From JBAXGE01 sp044344145 (GTDB lineage: Bacteria > Planctomycetota > Phycisphaerae > WQYP01), in assembly GCA_044344145.1 (NCBI GenBank), contig JBIJDM010000179.1, positions 1 to 6,269 on the forward strand: 6,269 nt of DNA, read 5' to 3'. The notes beneath the pieces are model-generated. The model did no database searches. It had not been told where the DNA came from and saw only the letters and a program-made list of their open reading frames with translations. Below, piece after piece: positions 1 through 5,435 of this stretch. Within the stretch, counting starts at the first letter, position 1. Every line of letters starts with the position of its first letter. The position numbers and the translations under genes were made by a program.

Positions 1-170
1 TTCCATGTGGTGGTGATGCGAGAACCGTCAACGGGACGTATAATTTCACACGGTTTGCCTTCGCCAAGTGCAGGCTTCCAAAAGGTCATCCATCCAAGGT
101 TATACATTAGAATAAGGCCAGCAACCGTAAACAGAACGCCAACCATAATCTGCCTGTTTCTTGAACTCAT
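1..170 (-). CDS. Small membrane-anchored protein, N-terminal part only (unknown function)
   Basis: The reverse strand reads from an ATG at 170 to the window edge without a stop (56 full codons), so the C-terminus is missing. The protein begins MSSRNRQIMVGVLFTVAG: a short basic N-terminus, then one hydrophobic segment at about residues 9-25, then a polar part with one cysteine (Cys41). This looks like an uncleaved signal anchor with the rest outside the cytoplasmic membrane. A GAGG Shine-Dalgarno (reverse strand of 180-183) lies 9 bases before the ATG and supports the start. The gene lies 43 bases after the stop of the 362-residue pseudopilin gene on the same strand and is probably the third gene of that operon. 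I do not recognise the family. The context suggests an accessory to the pseudopilin-like proteins, but that is inference only. Confidence 0.72.
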   Translation of the reverse strand, partial: MSSRNRQIMVGVLFTVAGLILMYNLGWMTFWKPALGEGKPCEIIRPVDGSRITTTW

Positions 171-213
171 TTTGTGTAACCTCGCCTAGCTAGACTGTGC
201 AAACGCAAAATAA

Positions 214-1302
214 TTACTCACCCGCGTAAAGGAATGTTACAGGAGGGCTGGCGGCGTCGGCGGGAGTGAAATTAATGCGAACTTGAGTTCGTGAATATAC
301 CACTTGCATTTCGGACGTTTTGCGCCATGTTGCTGAGCCATCGCCCAATAGAACACAACCCCCGGTAACATCTTTGGGTTTATTTTTCCCGTCTACGTCT
401 GAGTTTGTTATCCATGTTCCCTGATATACATATCGCCAACTTCCTAGGACTTCTGTTGTATTGGTTAGTACAGCATTGCTTGAACCTGAAACCCAATTTG
501 CCATCCAGTTTTGGGTTGTGGGATCGCGCATGATTATGTCTTGCATGATTACTTGACGCGGACTAATTCCCGCATACGTGCCAAATCGGTCATTAAACCG
601 TTGCATGGCATCAGTGACAACCAAGTTAGATGTCATGGTACCTGCTTTGCTCATACCCCTGGGATTATTAAACCCTTTGAGACCATCGAGCGAGGTTTCG
701 CTGAGGGCCTGATCTCCGGCGTAGCGAATTACAGGCGTATTAGATGCATCGAGATAGTTTCCTGGATCGTTTGCAAAAATAAGATAGGACGAATAAATGT
801 AGGATCGTTGTCCGGCTGTACCAGTTATGAAATTCCCGGATGTTTCCCAAGCCTTGTAGGCAGTGCGGAAAGTGGTGCCATTGGTATCAAAAGGATGGTC
901 AACAAGACAACCAGGAGAAATCCACACTTTGGACCGAACACCACCCAAATAATCAGCCAAGGAATGTGGGCCAATTGTAGCCATGTAATTAGTATGGTCA
1001 TTTCTAAAAACATTGCGCCACAGATATTCAAAGCCGGTGCCGGTATCAACCCCCTGCGCGCTACTTAGGGTTTTTCCTGCTGTTTGCCCTGGGCTTGTTC
1101 CGGATGGCGCCGCCGCATTTGCGAGAAATGCTTGTCCAATATTTTTGAAATTTACAGCCCCGGATGCTCGCCGGGCTTGTTCTTTGATGTTACCCAGCAC
1201 CGGTACTAACAGCGCAATCAAAATGCCGATGATCGCCACGACCACCAGCAATTCGATCAGGGTAAAGCCCGCACGCGGCTTACGATCTATACTCATTACC
1301 AT
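214..1302 (-). CDS. Pseudopilin-like protein with prepilin N-terminal methylation/cleavage motif (362 aa)
   Basis: The N-terminus is a type IV prepilin/pseudopilin signal: a short basic leader (residues 1-12, ending RAG), the predicted prepilin-peptidase cut between Gly12 and Phe13, Glu at mature position 5 (Glu17), and one hydrophobic helix at about 13-35 (FTLIELLVVVAIIG). The rest is a large secreted-side domain with no enzyme motif that I recognise. Near the C-terminus is GGCVLLGDGSATW (314-326), a form of the DGS element common in the expanded pseudopilin paralogues of PVC bacteria. At 362 residues it is much longer than a standard GspG. An in-frame GTG at 1350 would add 16 residues, but the ATG at 1302 has GGAGG five bases upstream and gives a normal leader, so I chose it. 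It follows the 270-residue paralogue by 52 bases. It probably sits at the inner membrane and is exported or assembled by a type II secretion or type IV pilus-like machine, none of which is in the window. By eye it is less GC-rich than efp and the glycosyltransferase genes. Confidence 0.9.
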   Translation of the reverse strand: MVMSIDRKPRAGFTLIELLVVVAIIGILIALLVPVLGNIKEQARRASGAVNFKNIGQAFLANAAAPSGTSPGQTAGKTLSSAQGVDTGTGFEYLWRNVFRNDHTNYMATIGPHSLADYLGGVRSKVWISPGCLVDHPFDTNGTTFRTAYKAWETSGNFITGTAGQRSYIYSSYLIFANDPGNYLDASNTPVIRYAGDQALSETSLDGLKGFNNPRGMSKAGTMTSNLVVTDAMQRFNDRFGTYAGISPRQVIMQDIIMRDPTTQNWMANWVSGSSNAVLTNTTEVLGSWRYVYQGTWITNSDVDGKNKPKDVTGGCVLLGDGSATWRKTSEMQVVYSRTQVRINFTPADAASPPVTFLYAGE

Positions 1303-1307
1303 GCTCG

Positions 1308-1312
1308 CCTCC
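1308..1312 (-). promoter_or_regulatory. Shine-Dalgarno GGAGG fixing the start of the 362-aa pseudopilin
   Basis: On the reverse strand GGAGG is followed by five bases and then the ATG at 1302. The upstream in-frame GTG at 1350 has no such sequence, so this site decides the start. The next in-frame ATG (1296) would have 11 bases of spacing and is less likely. Confidence 0.7.
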
Positions 1313-1354
1313 AAAACTTGAACGGACCAATCCTGTTGGTCAAAGCGCACAACG

Positions 1355-2167
1355 TCACTGGTTATCCAATTTTCGCCACAGCGGAACCAATTGCGGGGTC
1401 ATCAAACCATAATTTCCGCTGACTGTATCCGCATCCACGGCATCAAGTTCGGGTTGCATACTACCCTTGGAAACCCACACCACGCTGCCGTCAAATTTGC
1501 CGACGTTGATACCATCACCATGGTTGTCCGTCACCGTGTTGCTGGAACCCTGACGGAACACAATGTCCGTGACATAAGCGTATGAGGATGGTAACTCGGA
1601 ACGAGTAGGCAGATTATCCGGTGGAGCGGTCGAATTCCAAATCCAGTTCCATGTTTCCGTGGCCGTACGGGCCGGGCCGGGCCGCAAGCCGTAATGCGCC
1701 CACACCTCCTTACCGCCTGCGTTGTTCGACCAATCCAAGGCGAGGTTGTCACTCACACTGGTCACATCCGTGCGAAAACTAGAACCCCATGACGGGCAAT
1801 AAAATGTGCGTTTCTCTGTTAGTACCCCCTGATTGTAAATGTATCCGTAGGACAGGGGCTTGCCGGACACAAAGATACTGGCATTTTCCGCCCACGAACT
1901 GTCGCGACATCCGGCTGGGAGTCGTCCACCCCCAAAAGGCGCGTCGAGTGTTCCCTGATTTAAAGTCGCGATACCCTGACAGGCCTTGATAATCTGGCCA
2001 ATATTGCTCGAACATTTGGCCCGGCGGGAGCTTTCCCGCGCCCGGCCCACAATCGGCATCAAGATCGCCACCAGCAGGCCGATAATACTGACCACGACCA
2101 GCAATTCTACCAGCGTAAAACCATGGCGGCGGGGCTGGCTACAGGTGGATAAAGGCTGCATTAACAT
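1355..2167 (-). CDS. Pseudopilin-like protein with prepilin N-terminal motif and DGS element (270 aa)
   Basis: The N-terminal signal is MLMQPLSTCSQPRRHG followed by FTLVELLVVVSIIGLL. The predicted prepilin-peptidase cleavage is Gly16/Phe17, Glu21 is Glu5 of the mature chain, and the hydrophobic helix covers about 17-40. Charged residues follow (GRARESSRRAKC), then a soluble domain with FYCPSWG (122-128) and, near the end, DNHGDGINVGKFDGSVVWV (214-232). That last pattern (His-x-Gly, Asn-Val, Asp-Gly-Ser-Val, Trp) is a hallmark of the many PVC-group pseudopilin-like proteins often listed only as prepilin-type N-terminal domain proteins. It is the first gene of the leftward cluster and paralogous to the next gene. 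ATG codons occur at 2173, 2167 and 2161. GAGG sits seven bases before 2167 but only one base before 2173, so I chose 2167. Upstream extension to 2248 gives a non-standard leader and is not supported. The role is likely an extracytoplasmic structural or secretion component; the substrate is unknown. Confidence 0.9.
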   Translation of the reverse strand: MLMQPLSTCSQPRRHGFTLVELLVVVSIIGLLVAILMPIVGRARESSRRAKCSSNIGQIIKACQGIATLNQGTLDAPFGGGRLPAGCRDSSWAENASIFVSGKPLSYGYIYNQGVLTEKRTFYCPSWGSSFRTDVTSVSDNLALDWSNNAGGKEVWAHYGLRPGPARTATETWNWIWNSTAPPDNLPTRSELPSSYAYVTDIVFRQGSSNTVTDNHGDGINVGKFDGSVVWVSKGSMQPELDAVDADTVSGNYGLMTPQLVPLWRKLDNQ

Positions 2168-2174
2168 GACCATA

Positions 2175-2178
2175 CCTC
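2175..2178 (-). promoter_or_regulatory. Shine-Dalgarno GAGG for the 270-aa pseudopilin
   Basis: The reverse strand reads GAGG, seven bases, then ATG at 2167. This favours 2167 over the ATGs at 2173 (one-base spacing) and 2161 (13 bases). Confidence 0.5.
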
Positions 2179-2232
2179 GTGAATAAATCGGCAACAGGAA
2201 AAACGTCACCGAGGGTACAATGCGAACAACAC

Positions 2233-2246
2233 GCGGCGTACACCGC
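2233..2246. repeat. 14-base near-perfect palindrome in the pseudopilin operon leader
   Basis: GCGGCGT followed directly by ACACCGC: six of seven positions pair as a DNA palindrome, with one G/T-type mismatch. It lies between the candidate promoter and the first start codon of the leftward operon. It could be an operator half-site pair or simply GC-rich chance symmetry. Confidence 0.25.
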
Positions 2247-2288
2247 ACGAATCAAAAGGGACATGAAAACACTTGACTCGTGCAAACA

Positions 2289-2402
2289 TCATCTTAACGT
2301 AAAATGTCCGCAAGACTCAACTACTTGTACGAGAAAATATGGCTGTCCGTCTAGTGGGGCGTAAGTAAAATTAGCGCGGAACTGAGTTGTGCTACACAGA
2401 CA
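2289..2402 (-). pseudogene. Possible remnant of a pseudopilin C-terminus
   Basis: The reverse frame through this stretch reads CSTTQFRANFTYAP and stays open to a TGA at 2289. The 362-residue pseudopilin ends YSRTQVRINFTPAD and then 11 more residues. Aligned without gaps, S, T, Q, R, N, F and T match within 13 positions. At DNA level 22 of 30 bases agree between 2358-2387 and 259-288, including four identical codons. There is no pilin-like N-terminus upstream, because that region is the tRNA promoter and tRNA. I read it as the 3' scrap of a lost paralogue. Chance similarity, or a short motif shared for another reason, remains possible. Confidence 0.35.
2291..2320 (-). promoter_or_regulatory. 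Candidate sigma-70-type promoter for the pseudopilin operon
   Basis: On the reverse strand TTGAGT (2315-2320) and TAAGAT (2291-2296) are separated by 18 bases; each matches four of six consensus positions. Transcription would start near 2284, leaving a leader of about 117 bases before the ATG at 2167. This is a modest match and is located only by eye. Confidence 0.3.
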
Positions 2403-2403
2403 T

Positions 2404-2432
2404 TTGCCAAGCTGCAAAGCTGACGTTATACT
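2404..2432 (+). promoter_or_regulatory. Sigma-70-type promoter for tRNA-Glu and probably efp
   Basis: TTGCCA (2404-2409) and TATACT (2427-2432) each match five of six consensus positions, with the ideal 17-base spacer. Transcription would begin near 2439, about 40 bases before the tRNA. No terminator hairpin other than the tRNA fold separates it from efp, so it can drive both. Confidence 0.75.
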
Positions 2433-2478
2433 ACTGATCTTTCGTGGTTGCGGTGAATAACCGTAACCCAGGCCGCTT

Positions 2479-2551
2479 GCCCCCATCGTCTAGAGGCCTA
2501 GGACACGGGCTTTTCACGCCTGTAACAGGGGTTCGAATCCCCTTGGGGGCA
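2479..2551 (+). tRNA. tRNA-Glu (anticodon UUC)
   Basis: The gene is 73 bases with a full cloverleaf. The acceptor arms GCCCCCA (2479-2485) and TGGGGGC (2544-2550) pair perfectly. The D arm resembles bacterial tRNA-Glu (GTCTAGAGGCCTAGGACAC). The anticodon stem CGGGC/GCCTG has one G-U pair, and the loop TTTTCAC places TTC at 2513-2515. The T arm AGGGG-TTCGAAT-CCCCT is canonical. The discriminator base is A (2551). The 3' CCA is not encoded and must be added after transcription. The UUC anticodon reads GAA and GAG. The efp start codon follows after 26 bases. Confidence 0.97.
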
Positions 2552-2577
2552 TTTTTCATTTTTGCGAGGTTGCTTTT

Positions 2578-3141
2578 ATGGCCATCAAGGCGATTGATCT
2601 CCGGCGCGGTATCGCGGTTGAATACAACAACAAGCTCTATGTTGTCCACGACTTCATGAAGGTCTCCAAGGGAAACTGGCGTTCCTTCATGCAGGTCAAG
2701 CTCAAAGACACCCAAACCGGCTCGATCATCGAACAACGCTTCCGCGTGGATGACCAGCTCGAACAGGCCTTCTTGGACACCCGCGAGTACGAATATCTCT
2801 ACTCCGAGACCAAAACCCACTACTTCATGGATTTAATTGATTTTGAACAGTTGGAATTGGGCGATGATGTGGTGGGCGAATCCATCCTCTATCTGAAACC
2901 CAATACCAAAGTTCAGATCACCATGTATCAGGGCAAGCCCTTCTCGGTGGAACTGCCCAATACCGTGGAACTGGAAATCAAGGATTGTCCTCCGAATGTT
3001 AAAGGTGGTACCGCCACCAACGTCGGCAAGGAAGCCACCATGGAAACTGGTCTGAAGATCAACGTGCCGGACTTTCTTAATATCGGCACAATGATTAAGA
3101 TTGATACCCGTACCGGCGAATATCTTGGGCGCGTGAACTAA
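2578..3141 (+). CDS. efp: Translation elongation factor P
   Basis: A 187-residue protein of normal EF-P length. EF-P binds between the ribosomal P and E sites and relieves stalling at consecutive prolines. The three domains are visible: an N-terminal KOW-like domain (about 1-64), an OB domain (about 66-128) with YLYSETKTHYFMD (73-85), and a C-terminal OB domain. The C-terminal family signature is complete at 151-170 (K-x-A-x4-G ... V-P-x-F-L-x-I-G), and the chain ends DTRTGEYLGRVN. The loop that reaches the tRNA acceptor end reads FMKVSKGNWRSF (26-37), two residues longer than FVKPGKGQAF of the E. coli protein. The modified lysine (E. coli Lys34) therefore has no certain counterpart; Lys31 is nearest. 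GAGG (2566-2569) lies eight bases before the ATG. It is probably co-transcribed with the tRNA-Glu gene. A terminator follows the stop by 28 bases. The EfpL subfamily also has a longer loop, but the C-terminal part here looks like ordinary EF-P. Confidence 0.96.
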   Translation: MAIKAIDLRRGIAVEYNNKLYVVHDFMKVSKGNWRSFMQVKLKDTQTGSIIEQRFRVDDQLEQAFLDTREYEYLYSETKTHYFMDLIDFEQLELGDDVVGESILYLKPNTKVQITMYQGKPFSVELPNTVELEIKDCPPNVKGGTATNVGKEATMETGLKINVPDFLNIGTMIKIDTRTGEYLGRVN

Positions 3142-3169
3142 GATTTGATCTTGAAATCGATAGCGTTGA

Positions 3170-3200
3170 AGCCCTGCGCTGGTGCGTAGGGCTTTTTTTT
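3170..3200 (+). terminator. Intrinsic terminator after efp
   Basis: A ten-base-pair stem, AGCCCTGCGC (3170-3179) with GCGTAGGGCT (3184-3193), has one G-U pair and a TGGT loop, and runs into eight consecutive T (3193-3200). This is a textbook strong terminator. It starts 28 bases after the efp stop and ends 17 bases before the next ATG. Confidence 0.92.
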
Positions 3201-3217
3201 ATGGAGTGGGACAACTT

Positions 3218-4225
3218 ATGCTTGCCAAATTGCTCCTGCTGGCGCCCAATCCCGATGGTCCTAATTATGCGCACGATGCGGCCTTCCGCCTGCGTCTGTT
3301 TGATTTGCAAAACGCCTGGCGGTTGCGCGGTTTGGAAGTGAATATCTGGCAGCGTGCGGCCGGGCGCTGGGCGCGGCGACGCCAATGGCTGGAGATGCGG
3401 GCCCATGGTTATGAACTGGTGATCACCAAAAAACTGCTCTCGTCCTCCGAAGCGCGGATGGTGGCGAGTTTGGGACTCCGGGTATTTTTGGATGCGGACG
3501 ATGCGATTATGCGGCATCAGAGTGAAGTTGGCTGGTTTACACGCCAACGCACCAAAGCCCGTTTTCTCTCCACGGGCAAAGTGGTGGCAGGGGTCGCGGC
3601 AGGTTGTCAGGAATTGGCCCGCGAATTTGAATCGGCCGGTTATCCCCGCGTCCGGGTTATCCCCACCGTACTAAACCCCGAAGAATATAGCTGCAAGCTG
3701 CACGAAACGGACAGCAAGCGTCTGGTATGGATTGGCAGCCGGGTTAATCTGGGCTATCTGACTATGCTGCAGGGAGCCTTTGCCACGTTGCAGAAAATGC
3801 ATCCCACCCTGTCGTTGGTGGTCATCTGCGACCAGGCACCGCAGGATTTGAATATTCCGGTAATATTCCGCCCCTGGGCTCTGCACAGTGAAAAAGAAGA
3901 TTTACTGGCCGGTGATATCGGAATCGCGCCCACCCCGTTGAATGAATGGACGTTGGGCAAGAGTGGGTTCAAAATCATCCAATACATGGCCGCCGGTCTG
4001 CCGGTGGTGGCCTCGCCTGTGGGGGTGAACGATGTGCTGGTCCGTCCGGGCCAAAATGGCTATGCGGCCAAATCCACGCAAGATTGGGTGGAACATGTGG
4101 ACCGTTTGCTGAAAGACGCTGCACTGCGTGCCCGTTTGGGCATGATTGGCCGGCGTGATGTGGAGCAACGGTACAACGTGAACGAAGCCGTCAGATTGTG
4201 GCAGGAACTGCTCAAACGGGATTAA
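3218..4225 (+). CDS. GT-B fold glycosyltransferase (GT4 / group 1-like), 335 aa
   Basis: This is probably a retaining sugar-nucleotide-dependent glycosyltransferase acting at the cytoplasmic side of the membrane in polysaccharide or glycan assembly; the donor and acceptor are unknown. The N-terminal Rossmann-like half begins MLAKLLLLAPNPDGPNY and carries LDADDAI (91-97), often seen in this group. The C-terminal donor-binding half has WIGSR (171-175), APTPLNEWTLGKSGFKIIQY (237-256) and AAGLPVVASPVGVN (258-271), then GQNGYAA (278-284). GKSGFKIIQYMAAGLPVV is the usual C-terminal nucleotide-sugar site; the glutamate usual in the classic E-x7-E motif is not obvious here. The frame is open back to 3182, but that part lies in the terminator hairpin and T-run. 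ATG 3218 has GGGA six bases upstream, so I chose it. No transmembrane segment is seen. Its stop overlaps the stop of the convergent GT2 gene. Confidence 0.88.
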   Translation: MLAKLLLLAPNPDGPNYAHDAAFRLRLFDLQNAWRLRGLEVNIWQRAAGRWARRRQWLEMRAHGYELVITKKLLSSSEARMVASLGLRVFLDADDAIMRHQSEVGWFTRQRTKARFLSTGKVVAGVAAGCQELAREFESAGYPRVRVIPTVLNPEEYSCKLHETDSKRLVWIGSRVNLGYLTMLQGAFATLQKMHPTLSLVVICDQAPQDLNIPVIFRPWALHSEKEDLLAGDIGIAPTPLNEWTLGKSGFKIIQYMAAGLPVVASPVGVNDVLVRPGQNGYAAKSTQDWVEHVDRLLKDAALRARLGMIGRRDVEQRYNVNEAVRLWQELLKRD

Positions 4226-5244
4226 GTCGTTGGGCTGTGGGCATCCGTCCCGAGTAAACCACCATTGGCCCCGCCCCGCGCGGCGGTGTTCTGGAAATTG
4301 AGCAACTCATCCACGATATAGACCGGGCGGCCCTGCACCTGCTCGTAGGTGCGTGCCAGATATTCCCCAATGACCCCAATCAGGAAAATCTGCATGCCTC
4401 CGAGAAACAAGATCGCGATGGTCTGAAACGTATACCCCGGCAGGCGGTATGCCGTCCCATCGGGATTAACCCAGAAGAAAAACTGCCAAACCACCACGCC
4501 AATCCAAAGAATTGCCGCCGCGGCCACCAGCAGTCCCAGCCAAGTGGCAATTTTGAGCGGCATCGTGGTGAAACTGGTAATGCTATCAATGGCCAAACGC
4601 ACGAGTTTGAGATAATTATACTTGGTCTGACCCGCAAACCGCGGCGCCCGGTCAAAGCGCACCCCCGTAGCCCGAAACCCGGTCCAGGTAATCATCCCCC
4701 GGACGAAGCGGTTGCGTTCGGGCAGGGCGTTGAAGGCATCCACCACCTTGCGGTCCATCAGTCGGAAGTCGCCGGTATCTTTGGGGATGTCAATATTGGC
4801 CAATTTTCGCAGTGTGCGGTAGAACAGCCAGGACGTAAATTTCTTCAGCGTGGTTTCTTCGGCCCGTTTGGAACGCTGGCCGTATACGATCTGGTAGCCT
4901 TGCTGCCACTGGCGAACCATATCACAAATGACGGTAGGGGGGTCTTGCAGATCGGAATCAATCAGGACGATCGCCTGGCCCCGGGCATAGCGCAACCCGG
5001 CGGAACTCGCGGCCTCATGGCCAAAATTGCGGGAGAAGCTGACCACCCGGATCCGGGTATCCTCTGCGGCCAGCGCCCGGGCCACGGTCAACGAGTTATC
5101 CCGGCTGCCATCATTCACCAGAATCAATTCGAAACTCAGTTCGAGAGGCGCGACCGCCGCGAGGGTTTGCCGCACGAATTCCGCCAGCCCCTCCTGCTCG
5201 TTATAGACGGGCGAGACGATGCTGAGTACGGGGATAGTGTCCAT
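4222..5244 (-). CDS. GT2 polyprenyl-phosphate glycosyltransferase with two C-terminal membrane helices (340 aa)
   Basis: It belongs to the GT2 (GT-A fold) group of dolichyl-phosphate mannose synthase, GtrB and ArnC, which transfer a sugar from a nucleotide donor to undecaprenyl phosphate at the inner leaflet of the membrane. The motifs are in order: SPVYNEQ (11-17), LVNDGSRDNS (42-51) with the nucleotide-binding Asp, FSRNFGHEAA (70-79), the metal-binding DSDLQDPP (96-103), GDFRLMDR (158-165) and ERNRFVRGM (176-184). Two hydrophobic segments follow, at about 228-257 and 272-296, then the typical GEYLARTYEQVQGRP tail (293-307). The length is normal for the family. The start ATG at 5244 has AGGA seven bases before it, and a candidate promoter with a perfect TATAAT lies upstream. 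It converges on the GT-B gene. The sugar is not predictable from sequence. A role in lipid-linked donor supply for glycan or glycoprotein assembly is inferred. Confidence 0.94.
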   Translation of the reverse strand: MDTIPVLSIVSPVYNEQEGLAEFVRQTLAAVAPLELSFELILVNDGSRDNSLTVARALAAEDTRIRVVSFSRNFGHEAASSAGLRYARGQAIVLIDSDLQDPPTVICDMVRQWQQGYQIVYGQRSKRAEETTLKKFTSWLFYRTLRKLANIDIPKDTGDFRLMDRKVVDAFNALPERNRFVRGMITWTGFRATGVRFDRAPRFAGQTKYNYLKLVRLAIDSITSFTTMPLKIATWLGLLVAAAAILWIGVVVWQFFFWVNPDGTAYRLPGYTFQTIAILFLGGMQIFLIGVIGEYLARTYEQVQGRPVYIVDELLNFQNTAARGGANGGLLGTDAHSPTT

Positions 5245-5290
5245 CGTTGAATCCTGTACACAAAGACGCCGGGGAAACTGCCGAAAAGTT

Positions 5291-5320
5291 ATTATAACGG
5301 TCTTTCCCGGCCTGCGTCAC
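5291..5320 (-). promoter_or_regulatory. Candidate promoter for the GT2 gene
   Basis: On the reverse strand the -10 box is a perfect TATAAT (5291-5296). GTGACG (5315-5320), matching four of six -35 positions, lies 18 bases upstream. The predicted start near 5284 gives a leader of about 40 bases. The -10 sits within an inverted repeat, GTTAT-T-ATAAC (5288-5298), which could also be an operator. Confidence 0.55.
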
Positions 5321-5322
5321 GG

Positions 5323-5331
5323 TGTTAGTAT
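5323..5331 (+). promoter_or_regulatory. Candidate extended -10 promoter for the rightward pseudopilin
   Basis: TG, one base, then TAGTAT (four of six) forms an extended -10 element. The -35 region at 17-base spacing (TTTCCC, 5303-5308) is poor, which is usual for extended -10 promoters. It overlaps the upstream part of the divergent GT2 promoter. Transcription would start near 5338. Confidence 0.35.
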
Positions 5332-5347
5332 AGCCGAAAACAGGGAT

Positions 5348-5373
5348 GGGTTCCGGTGGTGAGTCCGGAACCC
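5348..5373 (+). promoter_or_regulatory. Perfect 9-bp hairpin in the pseudopilin mRNA leader
   Basis: GGGTTCCGG (5348-5356) and CCGGAACCC (5365-5373) pair without mismatch around an eight-base loop. No T-run follows, so it is not an intrinsic terminator. It begins about 10 bases after the predicted transcription start and could stabilise the 5' end or serve as a regulatory structure. Confidence 0.45.
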
Positions 5374-5398
5374 CGCGGTGGGCCCAACTTCGGCCGCG

Positions 5399-5422
5399 CC
5401 GTAAGACGAGGTTCCGTTACGG
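5399..5422 (+). promoter_or_regulatory. Second leader hairpin holding a GAGG in its loop
   Basis: CCGTAA (5399-5404) pairs with TTACGG (5417-5422) around a 12-base loop containing GAGG (5408-5411). It ends 13 bases before the ATG at 5436, and its 3' arm covers part of the only GGA close to that start. Hairpin formation could therefore affect translation initiation. The stem is short, so this is tentative. Confidence 0.3.
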
Positions 5423-5435
5423 ATTGGCCGACTGC

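Larger units (their letters stand above)
2168..2478. other. Gene-free stretch between the leftward pseudopilin cluster and tRNA-Glu
   Basis: These 311 bases hold no intact gene that I can support. They contain the leader and a candidate promoter for the leftward pseudopilin operon (2291-2320), a 14-base near-palindrome (2233-2246), a probable decayed pseudopilin end (2289-2402) and the rightward tRNA promoter (2404-2432). Short open frames on both strands here have no ribosome site or recognisable protein features. Confidence 0.6.

Noticed and set aside
511..1068. Rightward 185-codon open frame
   Set aside because: It lies antisense to the 362-residue pseudopilin, has no ribosome site, and its protein shows no coherent features.
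2273..2311. Rightward TTGACT with TAAAAT as a promoter
   Set aside because: The spacer would be about 21 bases, too long for a sigma-70 promoter, and no gene follows before the better tRNA promoter.
2479..2551. tRNA-Glu as an integration (att) site for a mobile element
   Set aside because: I see no integrase gene and no repeated copy of the tRNA 3' end in the window.
2431..2820. Leftward 129-codon frame antisense to the tRNA and efp, containing KGIRTPVTGVKSPCPRPLDD
   Set aside because: This peptide is the antisense translation of a tRNA gene, a frequent false protein in databases. The rest is antisense to efp.
3182..3217. Upstream GTG start for the GT-B glycosyltransferase
   Set aside because: The added 12 residues would be encoded by the terminator hairpin and T-run of efp, whereas ATG 3218 has its own Shine-Dalgarno.
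5346..5435. N-terminal extension of the GspG-like protein from ATG 5346
   Set aside because: It would create a 43-residue prepilin leader, and its sequence forms a perfect RNA hairpin, so an untranslated leader is more plausible.
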